A stretch of 64,000 bases of DNA from Pseudoxanthomonas wuyuanensis (GCF_900215535.1 NZ_OCND01000009.1:62001-126000), one strand, 5' to 3'. Numbered from the stretch's first letter, positions 46,002 to 55,409 are shown. Notes: a model not told the origin generated them from the letters alone. Program-made: numbers and translations.

Positions 46002-47273
46002 TTAAATGGTCGAGGCCAATTTGAAGATGGGCAGGTACATGCCTATCACCATGCCACCGACCAGGATACCGATGATGACCATGATCATCGGTTCGATCAG
46101 GCTGGCCAGCGCATCGACCGCATTGTTGACTTCCTGTTCGTAGTACTCGGCCACTTTGAACAACATCGCGTCCAGCGCGCCGGCTTCCTCGCCGATGGCG
46201 GTCATCTGCACTACCATATGCGGGAACAGATTGGTTTGTTTCATTGCCATATTGACGGGATAGCCGACCGCCACGTCGTCGCGGATACGGAACACCGCTT
46301 TTTCGTAGACGGTATTGCCGGTGGCACCGGCAATGGTGTCCAGCGCTTCCACCAATGGTACGCCGGCCTTGAAGGTTACCGCCAGCGTACGGGAGAAGCG
46401 GGCAATGGCTGAGTTATGCATGATCTCGCCGATTACCGGTACTTTCAGAATTATCCGATCCAGGAAATGCTGGAACGCAGGTGAGCGCTTCTTGAAAAAA
46501 ATAAAGGCAAAGATGGCACCAATAGTTATGGCCAAAACTAGCCACCACCATTTCACCATCACGCGAGAAGCACCCACAATCAACTGAGTAAATGCAGGTA
46601 GTTCCGCACCGAAGTTCTTGAACACTTCCTCAAACTGCGGTACTACGAATACCAGCAGGATGGCACTGACGATAATAGCCACCGCGATGGTCATTGCTGG
46701 GTAGAACAGGGCCTTCTTGATCTTGCCCTTCAGCGCTTCGATATTCTCTTTGTAGTTGGCAATGGTTTCCAGTACCACTTCCAATACACCAGCGCCCTCG
46801 CCAGCCACCACCAGCCCACGGTACAGCTCATCGAACTGCACCGGATGCTTGCTGATGGCTTCTGACAGCGATGAACCGCCCTCGATATCGGTGCGGATGG
46901 TCTCGACCATCTTCTTCATCCGCACGTTCTTCTGGCCACCGGCGATGATTTCCAGCGCCGAAATCATTGGCACGCCGGACTTCATCATCGTCGCCATCTG
47001 GCGGCTGAAGAAGGCGATTTCCTTTGCGGAGACGGGCTTGCCGGCCGAGCCGAACAGCGGCTTGGGCTTGGGCTTGACTGTGCCTGGGGTGATGCCCTGG
47101 CGGCGCAGTTCGGCGCGCAGCAGGTTCGCATTACGCGCCTCGGTTTCACCCTTCATCTTGACGCCGCGTTTGTCGGTACCTTCCCAGACAAACGGGACCA
47201 GAAGCTTGGTATCGCGGGTAGTCGGCGCGGTGGTCCGCGCGGATTTCTTGGCGACGCTACGTGTGACGGCCAT
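46002..47273 (-). CDS. pilC: Type IV pilus inner-membrane platform protein
   Basis: PilC is the platform on which the PilB motor acts during pilus extension. The 423-aa protein has an N-terminal segment LVPFVWEGTDKRGVKMKGETEA, two GspF-type domains (about residues 95-215 and 300-415) with FFSRQMATMMKSGVPMISALEI and FSRTLAVTFKAGVPLVEALDTI, and three membrane segments. It is separated from pilB by two REP copies, which may give differential RNA stability, and followed closely by pilD. Confidence 0.96.
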   Translation of the reverse strand: MAVTRSVAKKSARTTAPTTRDTKLLVPFVWEGTDKRGVKMKGETEARNANLLRAELRRQGITPGTVKPKPKPLFGSAGKPVSAKEIAFFSRQMATMMKSGVPMISALEIIAGGQKNVRMKKMVETIRTDIEGGSSLSEAISKHPVQFDELYRGLVVAGEGAGVLEVVLETIANYKENIEALKGKIKKALFYPAMTIAVAIIVSAILLVFVVPQFEEVFKNFGAELPAFTQLIVGASRVMVKWWWLVLAITIGAIFAFIFFKKRSPAFQHFLDRIILKVPVIGEIMHNSAIARFSRTLAVTFKAGVPLVEALDTIAGATGNTVYEKAVFRIRDDVAVGYPVNMAMKQTNLFPHMVVQMTAIGEEAGALDAMLFKVAEYYEQEVNNAVDALASLIEPMIMVIIGILVGGMVIGMYLPIFKLASTI

Positions 47274-47372
47274 CGGATTCCCCTACCGGCATCCCCCGCC
47301 GGACGTTATTACCGCATGGTAACGGTTTATTGACGGAAGGGAACCACCCCGATGTGACGCCCAGCAGGGTTT

Positions 47373-47505
47373 GCGTAGGTCGGCCTCACGTGGCCGACGG
47401 TATGGTATGCGTCGGGGCATAACCCGACCTACGAGGATGACGCCGTAGGTCGGCCCCACGTGGCCGACGGTGTGGTATGAGTCGGGGGCGTGGCCCCGAC
47501 CTACG
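47373..47505. repeat. Two REP pairs between pilB and pilC
   Basis: CGTAGGTCGGCCTCACGTGG... (47373-47400) with GTCGGGG...CCGACCTACG (47410-47433), repeated as 47444-47470 and 47481-47505. The GTCGGCC-(6)-GGCCGAC hairpin is the same family, in the opposite orientation, as the array beside the REP-associated transposase at 57526-57992. They fill most of the 249-nt pilB-pilC gap. Confidence 0.85.
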
Positions 47506-47522
47506 TGCGCGTTCGCGCCCCC

Positions 47523-49262
47523 TCAATCCTTGGTAACCCGATTGATCTCAGCCAGGCTAACGATGCCGTTCCTGGCCTTCATCAACGCCGACTGGCGCAG
47601 GTCGCGGATGCCGGCCTTCCTGGCCACTTCGGCAATCTGGATGGCACTGCCGCCTTCCAGCACGATTTCGGCGATCTCATCGGTCATCGGCATCACCTGG
47701 TAGATGCCGGTGCGGCCCTTGTAGCCTTCGGTGCATTCGTCGCAGCCCACCGCCTCGTACAGCTTGAAACCGGTCTGGATTTCCTCATCGGTAAAGCCTT
47801 CAGCCAGCAACGCATGCGGCGGCAGGTCCACCGGCCGCTTGCAGCGATTGCACAGGCGCCGGGCCAGGCGCTGGGCAATGACCAGGGTCACCGAACTGGT
47901 GATGTTGTACGGGGCAATGCCCATATTCATCAGGCGCGCTACGGTCTGCGGGGCGTCGTTGGTATGCAGGGTGGACAGCACCATATGGCCAGTCTGCGCG
48001 GCCTTGATGGCGATCTCGGCGGTTTCCAGATCGCGGATTTCGCCGACCATGATGATGTCCGGGTCCTGGCGCAGAAAGCTGCGCAGCGCCGCGGCAAAGG
48101 TCATGCCGCGCTTGACGTTCTGCTGCACCTGGTTGACCCCGGGCAGGCGGATTTCAACCGGGTCTTCGACGGTGGAGATATTGCGCACCTCGTCGTTGAG
48201 GATGCCTAGCGCGGTGTAGAGCGACACCGTCTTGCCGGAGCCGGTGGGGCCGGTGACCAGCACCATGCCGTACGGCTTCTGGATGGCGTCTTCAAACAGC
48301 TTCTGCTGGTCCGGTTCGTACCCTAGCTTGTCGATGCCCAGCTTGGCCGCGCTGCCGTCCAGGATACGCAGTACGATCTTCTCGCCAAACAAGGTGGGCA
48401 AGGTGCTTACGCGGAAGTCGATCTGCTTGGTCTTGGACAGGTTCAGCTTGATGCGGCCGTCCTGCGGCACGCGCTTTTCCGCAATATCCAATTGCGACAT
48501 CACCTTCAGGCGTGCGGCGATGCGCTGGTTCAGCTTGACCGGCGCCTTGGCCACCTGCTTCAGGATGCCGTCTATGCGCAGGCGCACGCGATAATCGGTC
48601 TCATAGGGTTCAAAGTGGATATCCGAGGCGCCGCGCTTGATCGCATCGACCAGCACCTTGTTGACGAACTTGACCACCGGCGTGTCGTCGCCTTTGCCGT
48701 CTACCGCGGCATCCGCGGTATTGCCCAGGTCTTCGTCGGTGCCGACTTCCAGGTTTTCCAGCCCATCGTCATCATCGCCGAACGCGCTGGTCAGGTTGCT
48801 GGCGGCACTGAGCCACTGGTCCAACATACGCCGTAGCGTGTCCTCACTGACCAGAATCGGTTCCACCACCAGGTTGGTATGAAATTTTATCTCGTCCAGC
48901 GCGTGAGTATTGGTGGGGTCGGACACGCCAATGAACAGCTTGTTGCCGCGCTTGAAAAGCGGTAGTACATGGTGCTTCTGCAACAGGTCTTCGCTAACCA
49001 ACCGAATGGCGCTATGCGCAGCGTCAAACGCGGTGACATCCAGCAGCGGCATGCCGAACTCGATGGCATTGGCGGCAGCCAGTTGCGAGGCGGTAACCAG
49101 CTTCTTCTCTGCTACCCACTGAGCTAGCGGTGTTTTGGCCTCGGTAGCGTTGGCCATAGCGCTTCGCGCAGCAACTTCGTCCATGGCGCCGTCGAGGACC
49201 AAGCGGCGGGCGATACCGGTAATACCTACAAGATTGGCACTGTTGCTCGTGATGGTGTTCAT
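47523..49262 (-). CDS. pilB: Type IV pilus assembly ATPase
   Basis: PilB is the hexameric motor of pilus extension. The 579-aa protein has an N-terminal MshEN/N1 domain (residues 10-150), an acidic linker (SAFGDDDDGLENLEVGTDED), the secretion-ATPase core with Walker A LVTGPTGSGKTVSLY near residue 340, the Asp box IMVGEIRDLETAEIA, the His box STLHTNDA, and the tetracysteine zinc site CNRC...CDEC near the C-terminus. No pilT is adjacent. It is transcribed in the same direction as pilA, unlike P. aeruginosa, where pilBCD is divergent from pilA. Confidence 0.96.
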   Translation of the reverse strand: MNTITSNSANLVGITGIARRLVLDGAMDEVAARSAMANATEAKTPLAQWVAEKKLVTASQLAAANAIEFGMPLLDVTAFDAAHSAIRLVSEDLLQKHHVLPLFKRGNKLFIGVSDPTNTHALDEIKFHTNLVVEPILVSEDTLRRMLDQWLSAASNLTSAFGDDDDGLENLEVGTDEDLGNTADAAVDGKGDDTPVVKFVNKVLVDAIKRGASDIHFEPYETDYRVRLRIDGILKQVAKAPVKLNQRIAARLKVMSQLDIAEKRVPQDGRIKLNLSKTKQIDFRVSTLPTLFGEKIVLRILDGSAAKLGIDKLGYEPDQQKLFEDAIQKPYGMVLVTGPTGSGKTVSLYTALGILNDEVRNISTVEDPVEIRLPGVNQVQQNVKRGMTFAAALRSFLRQDPDIIMVGEIRDLETAEIAIKAAQTGHMVLSTLHTNDAPQTVARLMNMGIAPYNITSSVTLVIAQRLARRLCNRCKRPVDLPPHALLAEGFTDEEIQTGFKLYEAVGCDECTEGYKGRTGIYQVMPMTDEIAEIVLEGGSAIQIAEVARKAGIRDLRQSALMKARNGIVSLAEINRVTKD

Positions 49263-49547
49263 ATACGTGAGCTCCCGCAGAGTGCGGCGATAGTTTGCGT
49301 CCCTTTTGCGACCATACCTCGCCTTTCGGGAGTAACTTTACCGCATCGGGAAGCAATATGACGGTTGTTAAAATCGATATGGATAGTATCTTCGGCGGCC
49401 CCAAGTTGCTGGTAGTAAAAGAACTGTGGTGTGCCTGAGCCGACGCTGGCATGGTCAATGCTCGGCTTGCGCCTCAAGAAGTCCTTGCTTCGTTGATACG
49501 CACACCTTCACTTCCATGCATGTCGGTACTAAGACCTATCTGCGGCC
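49263..49547. other. Gap upstream of pilB; nothing recognised
   Basis: These 285 A/T-richer bases lie between the membrane TPR protein gene and pilB, both on the minus strand. They should contain the pilB promoter. A search by eye for a sigma-54 pattern (GG-N10-GC) on the minus strand found no convincing match. No repeat or small gene was seen. Confidence 0.4.
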
Positions 49548-51536
49548 TCAATAAAATGAGAGTGGCCTTTGTTCAATGCCGGCTAGACCATTCGAGGCTG
49601 CATATGTGTCTATTTCCTTGCGAATGGCACGTAAGGCATTGGTGCGAGGGATGGGACGAAGGTCCTCTAGCCGTTTATAACCAGCACGGTCCATAACCTG
49701 CCAGAAAACCAGCTTGGCCTCACTGACTTCCTTCGCGTGCAGAAGTAGTTTGACGTGAAAGAGGGCAATGGTCGGGTCTGGACTCTGCTTCCAAGCCAGT
49801 CGTGACTGTTCAAGGGCGCGATCCCAATCACCACCCTGATGGTATGCCAATGCAGCATTGAAGCGCATCGACCATTTGGCTTGAGAGGCCTCTGGCTGTG
49901 CGGTGGCTTGGTTCACCATCTGGGTGATGGCATCCGCCAACAGAATGGCCGTGATGCGCCCACATCCATTGTTGTTACGAACCTCGACCAGGTTACTGAT
50001 CGCATACTGCATGACCGAATTGAGGAAAGCAGGGGACTCACTCGCTGCCTCTTGCAATAGGGCGGGAGCACTATCCTTTTGGAGATAGCAGTTCAGCACG
50101 GTCAACTCCACTTTGCCTATGCTCGCCAACGCAGGGTCAGGATTGGAGGCAAGTCGTTGGAATGCCAAGTAGGTATCCCCTATCAGCCCTGCTTGCATTG
50201 CGGAATAGCCGAAGGCGATATGCGCACGAGCAGAGTTTGGATGCGATTCGATGGCGGCCAGGCTGATACCTAGCGATGACCTCCAGAGTTGGGCGCGCAT
50301 CAGTGTTTGCACACCAAATGCCATTAAAACACACACTGCCAGAGTGCCGGCAATTCGTTGGCCCCGTATTCCTTTGCCTGCAAGCCATCGCAAAGCAGCT
50401 GCCACCAGATCAACCGCCATCAGCAGCAGGCCGAAGGCTGGCAGGTAATTGCGGTGCTCGTAGTAAAGTTCAATCGGGACGATGCTGGCTTCGATAGAGT
50501 GCGCTACCAGGAACCAGAACCAGCCGACGAAGGTGGCAGGAAGCCGCTTTTTCAGGAACCAAACGGCGACGCTAATGGCAATCAGTCCGAACAACGCCGG
50601 CAGGGTGGTGAGCGGTTGCAACAAGCCACGAGATACCGGGAAATCGTCGGTGTAAAGTCCCATGGACTGCGAGTGCGGGACCAGCAACATTCGAATGTAG
50701 CCCCATATCGCCCTGGGCTCGCTAATCAGCCGTTCAAGTGGGGTCATTCCCCAATCGAGCATGGAAGCCTGCAGCGGTTGCCATTTCCAGATGACGACTG
50801 CGACCACGACAAAGGCTGGTAGCACGATTGACAAGAGGTAGAACCAACGTAAGGCGGCCGGCCACTCACGAGGGCGCTGGAACCAACCCAATTCCACCAC
50901 CAAGCAAAGCCCAGGCAATATGATGGCGCTTTGCTTGCCCTGCACACCCAGGAAAGTCAATAAGGGAATTGTGACGAACAACACAGCCAATGCGCGGGAG
51001 GTTGACCAGAGCCCAGCTTGCATTCTGTTGCGCGTGGCAGCGTACAGCCAGATCCCGAGTAGCGGGAAGAGCGTGGCGATCTGACTCATGCGCTGAACTA
51101 CGTACAGTACCGTGCTTACATTGAGCGGATGTAGTAGCCAAACTGCACAGATCAGAGCGGCGACAGGCTTCGCGTGTGCCCCAAGGTGTTTATCGTGTTG
51201 TAGCAGTCGACTCAACGTAGCGTAGGCCACCCATCCGCACAGAAGGTGCAGCGTTAGATTGCCGAGTTTGAATGAGAACGAACTCTCGCCGCCTATAACC
51301 GCGTTTAGGCCCAGGCTGGCCATGGCCAGCGCGCGGTGGAATATCAGGTTCCCATTGCCGGCGGCCATGGCCCAGAAGCCAATCTCACCTTGCAACCACG
51401 ATTCGACCTGGCGAAGGTGCTGGGTATCGTCGAACAGGAACGGACCATTCAACCCGGACCAGTACACCAGAACACAAGCAATACTGGCGCCGGTGAGCCA
51501 TAGAACAGGGCGTAGCAGGAGCGCGAATTTCTGCAT
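49548..51536 (-). CDS. Polytopic membrane protein with C-terminal TPR-like helices, candidate pilin glycosyltransferase
   Basis: A 662-aa protein with about eleven membrane segments in the first 430 residues and a soluble, helical TPR-like C-terminal part (about 450-662: AHIAFGYSAMQAGLIGDTYLAF, NAALAYHQGGDWDRALEQS). The loop segment NGPFLFDDTQHL and the motif ELYYEHRNYLPAFGLL resemble GT-C-fold glycosyltransferases and the TMTC/Wzy-like group. Its position directly after pilA suggests modification of pilin, like the pilin glycosyltransferases next to pilA in Pseudomonas. That role is inference. The ATG at 51536 was chosen; open frame upstream runs through the pilA terminator. It is lower in GC than its surroundings. 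Confidence 0.75.
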   Translation of the reverse strand: MQKFALLLRPVLWLTGASIACVLVYWSGLNGPFLFDDTQHLRQVESWLQGEIGFWAMAAGNGNLIFHRALAMASLGLNAVIGGESSFSFKLGNLTLHLLCGWVAYATLSRLLQHDKHLGAHAKPVAALICAVWLLHPLNVSTVLYVVQRMSQIATLFPLLGIWLYAATRNRMQAGLWSTSRALAVLFVTIPLLTFLGVQGKQSAIILPGLCLVVELGWFQRPREWPAALRWFYLLSIVLPAFVVVAVVIWKWQPLQASMLDWGMTPLERLISEPRAIWGYIRMLLVPHSQSMGLYTDDFPVSRGLLQPLTTLPALFGLIAISVAVWFLKKRLPATFVGWFWFLVAHSIEASIVPIELYYEHRNYLPAFGLLLMAVDLVAAALRWLAGKGIRGQRIAGTLAVCVLMAFGVQTLMRAQLWRSSLGISLAAIESHPNSARAHIAFGYSAMQAGLIGDTYLAFQRLASNPDPALASIGKVELTVLNCYLQKDSAPALLQEAASESPAFLNSVMQYAISNLVEVRNNNGCGRITAILLADAITQMVNQATAQPEASQAKWSMRFNAALAYHQGGDWDRALEQSRLAWKQSPDPTIALFHVKLLLHAKEVSEAKLVFWQVMDRAGYKRLEDLRPIPRTNALRAIRKEIDTYAASNGLAGIEQRPLSFY

Positions 51537-51561
51537 AGTGTGCTGTGAGGTAGGGGAGCCT

Positions 51562-51593
51562 AAAAAAGAAGGCCCCGGTGAACCGGGGCCTTC
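51562..51593 (-). terminator. Intrinsic terminator of pilA
   Basis: On the minus strand GAAGGCCCCGG-TTCA-CCGGGGCCTTC (plus coordinates 51568-51593) is followed by TTTTTT. The 11-bp stem lies 20 nt after the pilA stop and before the membrane TPR protein gene, so most transcripts should be monocistronic pilA. Confidence 0.92.
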
Positions 51594-51612
51594 TTCGAAA
51601 CTCAACAATAAC

Positions 51613-52026
51613 TCAGTTCTTGACGCCCTGGCAGGAGCCCGGACGATACTTCGAATCAACAGTGCCGCCGCAGACCCAGTCTACCTGGAAGGTGCTGGCA
51701 TTCACATTGCCGGTCAGGACGATGTTGCCTGTGGCGCCCGGAACGCGGCTCACCGCGGTAACTACGCAACCGGCATTGCTCACGCCACTCACATGCGTGG
51801 TCGACTGCGATTCAATAATGCTGGCGGTGGGGCAACTGCCGTTGTTGGAAGCCACATACTCGGAGATCGTGGTACGACCGGAAGAGGCAGCGGTGATCAC
51901 TTCCGAGACTTTTGCTTTCTTAGTGTAATCGGAATAAGCCGGCAGTGCGATGGCAGCCAGGATGGCGATGATGGCGACCACGATCATCAGTTCGATCAGG
52001 GTGAAGCCCTGCATGTTCTTCTTCAT
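51613..52026 (-). CDS. pilA: Type IV major pilin
   Basis: PilA is the pilus subunit. The 137-aa prepilin has a 7-residue leader MKKNMQG, the PilD cleavage site [11 protein letters not shown], Glu at mature position 5, and the hydrophobic helix [19 protein letters not shown]. The globular part has four cysteines (65, 87, 119, 132), suggesting two disulfides, with C119-C132 forming the C-terminal D-loop. A sigma-54 promoter lies about 110 nt upstream and a strong terminator follows. It is Ser/Thr-rich in the variable region, compatible with O-glycosylation. Confidence 0.97.
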   Translation of the reverse strand: MKKNMQGFTLIELMIVVAIIAILAAIALPAYSDYTKKAKVSEVITAASSGRTTISEYVASNNGSCPTASIIESQSTTHVSGVSNAGCVVTAVSRVPGATGNIVLTGNVNASTFQVDWVCGGTVDSKYRPGSCQGVKN

Positions 52027-52135
52027 AACAATTCCCCTTTCAGGATTTGGCTTGGATGGTTAAGGGACACACAAACCCCGTGTCCCTCGATATCGGACCG
52101 TGGGCGCCGTGCTTGTACACGTGCTAGGTAGGTCT

Positions 52136-52151
52136 TGCAGATTGCGTGCCA
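52136..52151 (-). promoter_or_regulatory. Sigma-54 promoter of pilA
   Basis: The minus strand reads TGGCACGCAATCTGCA: the -24 GG and -12 GC are exactly 10 nt apart, and it matches the TGGCACG-N4-TTGCA consensus with one mismatch. Transcription would start near 52124, giving a leader of about 100 nt. Type IV pilin genes are commonly sigma-54/PilSR controlled. Confidence 0.85.
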
Positions 52152-52327
52152 ACTTTCGACGGCCCTTTCCCGAACGACACCCCTGTGCAGGAAAGACCCC
52201 GGACGCCGAAGTCGGGGCGGACTATGGCATCAAATTTATGGCCTGGGTATCGGGGAATTGGCGTTCAAGTTGGCGATGCATCACAGTCTGGAAAATTGCT
52301 TCCGGCAGCTACATGCGCTTACCTACC

Positions 52328-52387
52328 ATTGTGACCTTTAACGTCACAATGTGACGCAAATAGTCACTGTGACGTCAACGGTTTGAC
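52328..52387. promoter_or_regulatory. Cluster of GTGAC/GTCAC palindromes between pilA and the SMR gene
   Basis: ATTGTGAC-(7)-GTCACAAT at 52328-52350 is a perfect 8-bp inverted repeat. It is followed immediately by GTGAC-(7)-GTCAC at 52351-52367 and GTCA-(6)-TGAC at about 52374-52387. The cluster is about 180-240 nt upstream of the pilA promoter and 140-200 nt upstream of the SMR gene, suitable for an activator or repressor of either. The rest of 52027-52527 holds no recognised gene. Confidence 0.55.
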
Positions 52388-52527
52388 AGTGACGCCCAGT
52401 AGGGGGCCGTGAGGTTGATCAATGGCGGTGTCGGCCGTGTCGGAGCGCGCCATCGAGTACTTCAACCATAGCTGGCCTAGAATGACGGGGCCGTCAGCTA
52501 TGCGCTGGCCGCTGTCCTGAGGAAGGC

Positions 52528-52908
52528 ATGACCCGTGACATTCTGATGATTCTTTTCGTTACCTGCTCCACGCTGGGTAGCCAACTTCTGATCAAGCATG
52601 CGCTGGTCCGACTGGCGGCACGTAGCCCGACGTTGAGCGGCATGGAATGGCTATTCGCTGCTTTGTTCTCCCCAACGGTGATTGCTGCCGTGTTGGTGCA
52701 AGGCGTCGGATTCATCGTCTGGATGGTCGTGGTCAGTAGGGTAAAGCTGGGTATCGCTTTCGCCATTTCGGGAGCTTTTTTCTACGTGCTGATGGCGGTG
52801 CTGAGTTGGGTGCTTTACGGCGAACGTTTGGCTGTTTGGCAATGGATTGGCATTGCGCTGATCTCCGCAGGCGTACTTATGGTTTCGACGTTGGGCGCCA
52901 GTAATTGA
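52528..52908 (+). CDS. Small multidrug resistance / EamA-like membrane protein
   Basis: A 126-aa inner-membrane protein with four hydrophobic segments, the size and layout of SMR-family subunits and of the ArnE/ArnF undecaprenyl-phosphate-sugar flippase pair. The third segment region SRVKLGIAFAISGAFFYVLMAV and the final WQWIGIALISAGVLMV are typical. It starts after a GAGGAAGGC site and is followed at 7 nt by two glycosyltransferase genes, so a role in moving lipid-linked sugar is more likely than drug efflux. This is inferred from context. Confidence 0.8.
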   Translation: MTRDILMILFVTCSTLGSQLLIKHALVRLAARSPTLSGMEWLFAALFSPTVIAAVLVQGVGFIVWMVVVSRVKLGIAFAISGAFFYVLMAVLSWVLYGERLAVWQWIGIALISAGVLMVSTLGASN

Positions 52909-52915
52909 ATCGGCG

Positions 52916-53713
52916 ATGACATTACGCAATCAGCATACCTTCGTAGTCCCTGCTTACAGGCAGTCACCTCATCTGCGCGATTGTCTGGCTTCGCTGCGGG
53001 GACAGACGTTTCCATCGCCCATTGTAATCAGTACATCTACACCGTTTCCCGGACTGGAAGCGCTGGCGATGGAGTATGGTGCCGGCCTGGCCATTCATTC
53101 GCCAAATGTCGGCATTGGCCATGATTGGAATCATGCCCTGTCGCAGGCTCAAACGGATTGGGCGACGATCGCCCATCAAGACGACATCTATCTTCCTACT
53201 TTTGCAGAGAAGACCTTGGCTGCCGTATCAAAACATCCCGATGCGCGGTTGGTGATGACCGGTTACGGAGAACTTGTCGGGGGGCAGGTACGTAGTCTGA
53301 CGCCCATGCTCTTTATTAAGCATTTATTGCTTGAATTGGGTTTCCTGGGTCGTAGTTCCATTGCAGCTACCAAGGCCAAGCGCCGTTTGCTGCGCTTCGG
53401 TTGTGCGATTCCATGCCCATCCGTGACGCTGAGACTGTCATCGGAGCCACTGCGGTTCCGTGAGGATCTGAAGCTCAATCTGGATTGGGACGCATGGCTA
53501 CGCTTGGCAGGGCGCGAAGGCGAGTTTGTCTGGATACGTGAGACTTTGATGTTGCATCGGATCCACACAGGAAGCGAGACTAGCAACGGTATTCGTGCAG
53601 GAGTACGTAGCCGAGAGGACCTGATGATGTTTCGTGCACTTTGGGCGCGTCCCATCGCTCACTTGTTGGCGCGAATCTATGCGTTGTCTTACGAGCGGGA
53701 ATCAAAACAATGA
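52916..53713 (+). CDS. Glycosyltransferase family 2 protein
   Basis: A 265-aa GT-A-fold enzyme: FVVPAYRQSPHLRDCLASLRGQ at the N-terminus, the nucleotide-sugar region SPNVGIGHDWNHAL, and IAHQDDIYLPTF holding the metal-binding DD in the DXD position. Later come LDWDAWLRLAGREG and the conserved LHRIHTGSET. It has no membrane segment. The sugar and acceptor are unknown. It lies in a four-gene cassette with overlapping or 7-nt junctions (SMR, GT2, GT2, methyltransferase). Codon use is A/T-richer than in the dcw and secA genes, suggesting transfer. Confidence 0.88.
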   Translation: MTLRNQHTFVVPAYRQSPHLRDCLASLRGQTFPSPIVISTSTPFPGLEALAMEYGAGLAIHSPNVGIGHDWNHALSQAQTDWATIAHQDDIYLPTFAEKTLAAVSKHPDARLVMTGYGELVGGQVRSLTPMLFIKHLLLELGFLGRSSIAATKAKRRLLRFGCAIPCPSVTLRLSSEPLRFREDLKLNLDWDAWLRLAGREGEFVWIRETLMLHRIHTGSETSNGIRAGVRSREDLMMFRALWARPIAHLLARIYALSYERESKQ

Positions 53714-54810
53714 GCAGCCCACAGGACATTCCCGTTTCCACGACTGCCGTGTCGGGTCGTATCTCTCAGTCAATGACGCATTGTGAAGCGCCCCCCCGTC
53801 AGGCCGACAAGGTCGCCGCGAAAATCGCTGTGGTTGTGCCGAGCTACCGAGTGAAGGCTCATATCCTTGATGTGATTGCCGATATACCTGTGCAGGTAGA
53901 GCGCATCTATGTGATCGACGACGCCTGTCCTGAGGGAACAGGGCAATGGGTGCTTGAGCAGTGCCACGATCAACGGGTTCGCGTGCATCGCCTTGATAGG
54001 AACAGGGGAGTGGGCGGGGCAGTAATGGCAGGTTATGCCTTGGCTGCCGCTGATGGCATGGATGTGATCGTCAAGATGGACGGCGACGGGCAGATGGACG
54101 CTTCGGCATTGCCGGAGCTAGTGGGGCCTATCTTGCGCGGAGAGGCGGATTACACCAAGGGTAATCGGTTTTACGATTTGGCGCAGATAAGTCAGATGCC
54201 GCGCACGCGTATCGTCGGCAATGCAGTACTGTCGTTCATGACCAAGATCTCATCCGGTTACTGGGATGTCTTTGACCCCACCAACGGCTATACCGCTTTG
54301 CATGTCCGAATCATAGATAAGCTGCCGATGCGCAAAATTAGCCGGCGCTTCTTCTTTGAAACTGATATGTTGTTTAGGTTAAACATCATCCGCGCGGTAG
54401 TTGTAGATGTTCCGATGGATGCCAAGTATGGCGCCGAGACGAGCAATTTGAAGATATCAAAGGTCTTATTTGATTTCTCTATCAAGCACCTGCGTAATAC
54501 CGCCAAGCGAGTTTTCTATAACTATTTCCTCCGGGATCTGTCGCTCGCTTCTATTGAGCTGCTTCTAGGCGTTCTGTTCCTTTTGTCGGGCGCGGCGTTG
54601 GGCATATGGTTCTGGACGCAATCGGCGCAAACAGGAATTACCGCCTCCGCAGGTAGCGTGATGTTGGTGGCATTGCAGGTTATCGTCGGCATCCAGTTGG
54701 TGCTTGGTTTCTTGGCATACGACATAGCGTCGGTGCCACGCCGCGCCCTGCATCGCCTGCTATCGCCTACTCAACGTGAGCCTCGGCCAACGAATGGATC
54801 GCCAAACTAA
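53710..54810 (+). CDS. Polyprenyl-phosphate-type glycosyltransferase (GT2) with C-terminal membrane segments
   Basis: A 366-aa protein resembling dolichol-phosphate mannose synthase and bacterial polyprenyl-phosphate sugar transferases: IAVVVPSYRVKAHILDVI, YVIDDACPEGTG, DRNRGVGGAVMAGYALAA, and VKMDGDGQMD with the DXD motif. Two or three membrane segments follow at about 285-345 (LASIELLLGVLFLLSGAAL, VMLVALQVIVGIQLVLGFL). It would load a sugar onto undecaprenyl phosphate. With the upstream SMR protein this forms a plausible make-and-flip unit. The ATG at 53710 overlaps the preceding stop. Low GC as in its neighbours. Confidence 0.87.
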   Translation: MSSPQDIPVSTTAVSGRISQSMTHCEAPPRQADKVAAKIAVVVPSYRVKAHILDVIADIPVQVERIYVIDDACPEGTGQWVLEQCHDQRVRVHRLDRNRGVGGAVMAGYALAAADGMDVIVKMDGDGQMDASALPELVGPILRGEADYTKGNRFYDLAQISQMPRTRIVGNAVLSFMTKISSGYWDVFDPTNGYTALHVRIIDKLPMRKISRRFFFETDMLFRLNIIRAVVVDVPMDAKYGAETSNLKISKVLFDFSIKHLRNTAKRVFYNYFLRDLSLASIELLLGVLFLLSGAALGIWFWTQSAQTGITASAGSVMLVALQVIVGIQLVLGFLAYDIASVPRRALHRLLSPTQREPRPTNGSPN

Positions 54811-55409
54811 TGGCTATTGATTTCGATGCCCGTTACACCGAGTACCAGGCCAATCGTAGTTGGCTGCGAAGATGGGTGCGAAAGATCTATCTGAATAGTG
54901 CGGCCTCGCAGCTGACTGGTCCCACGTTGGATTTCGGCTGCGGGATAGGTGAACTCTTGGAGCGATTGCCGGCTGGTTCGCGTGGTTTGGAGTACAACTT
55001 CACAACCGTCGAGTTGTGCCGAAGTAGAGGTTTGGCCGTGGACCGCTACGATGGGTTCGCTGATGACTGGCGATTGACAGTAGTACCGTATGAAGTGCGT
55101 TTTGATTCGATGGTCATCAGCCACGTGTTGGAACACTTGGAGAGGCCGACGGCTGTTCTGCATAGCTTGCTGCATACGGCAGCTTCCCGGAATATTGGTT
55201 GCGTCCTGGTCATTGTGCCTGGCAAGGCAGGTTATCGGATTGATGCTACCCATCGCACTTTTGTCGATCATGAAATGCTGAGTAGGCCTGATGTTGTAGC
55301 TGAAACAGGATTTCGGCTGGAACGGCTACGCTATTTCCCCGGCAACTGGCGTCGGTTGGGAGAATGGTTTCCGCATCATGAATTGCAGGCGTTATACCGT
55401 CGTTGCTGA
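54810..55409 (+). CDS. Class I SAM-dependent methyltransferase
   Basis: A 199-aa protein with motif I TLDFGCGIGELLERLPAG at about residues 39-56 and MVISHVLEHLERP at the post-II position, followed by a short C-terminal part. It resembles methyltransferases of polysaccharide clusters (Methyltransf_11 type). It overlaps the preceding glycosyltransferase gene by one base (TAATG) and ends the cassette. Sugar or glycolipid methylation is the simplest guess from context; the substrate is not identifiable. Confidence 0.85.
   Translation: MAIDFDARYTEYQANRSWLRRWVRKIYLNSAASQLTGPTLDFGCGIGELLERLPAGSRGLEYNFTTVELCRSRGLAVDRYDGFADDWRLTVVPYEVRFDSMVISHVLEHLERPTAVLHSLLHTAASRNIGCVLVIVPGKAGYRIDATHRTFVDHEMLSRPDVVAETGFRLERLRYFPGNWRRLGEWFPHHELQALYRRC

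Noticed and set aside
49263-49547. Possible sigma-54 promoter for pilB
   Set aside because: The best minus-strand candidate has GG but no GC at the required 10-nt distance.
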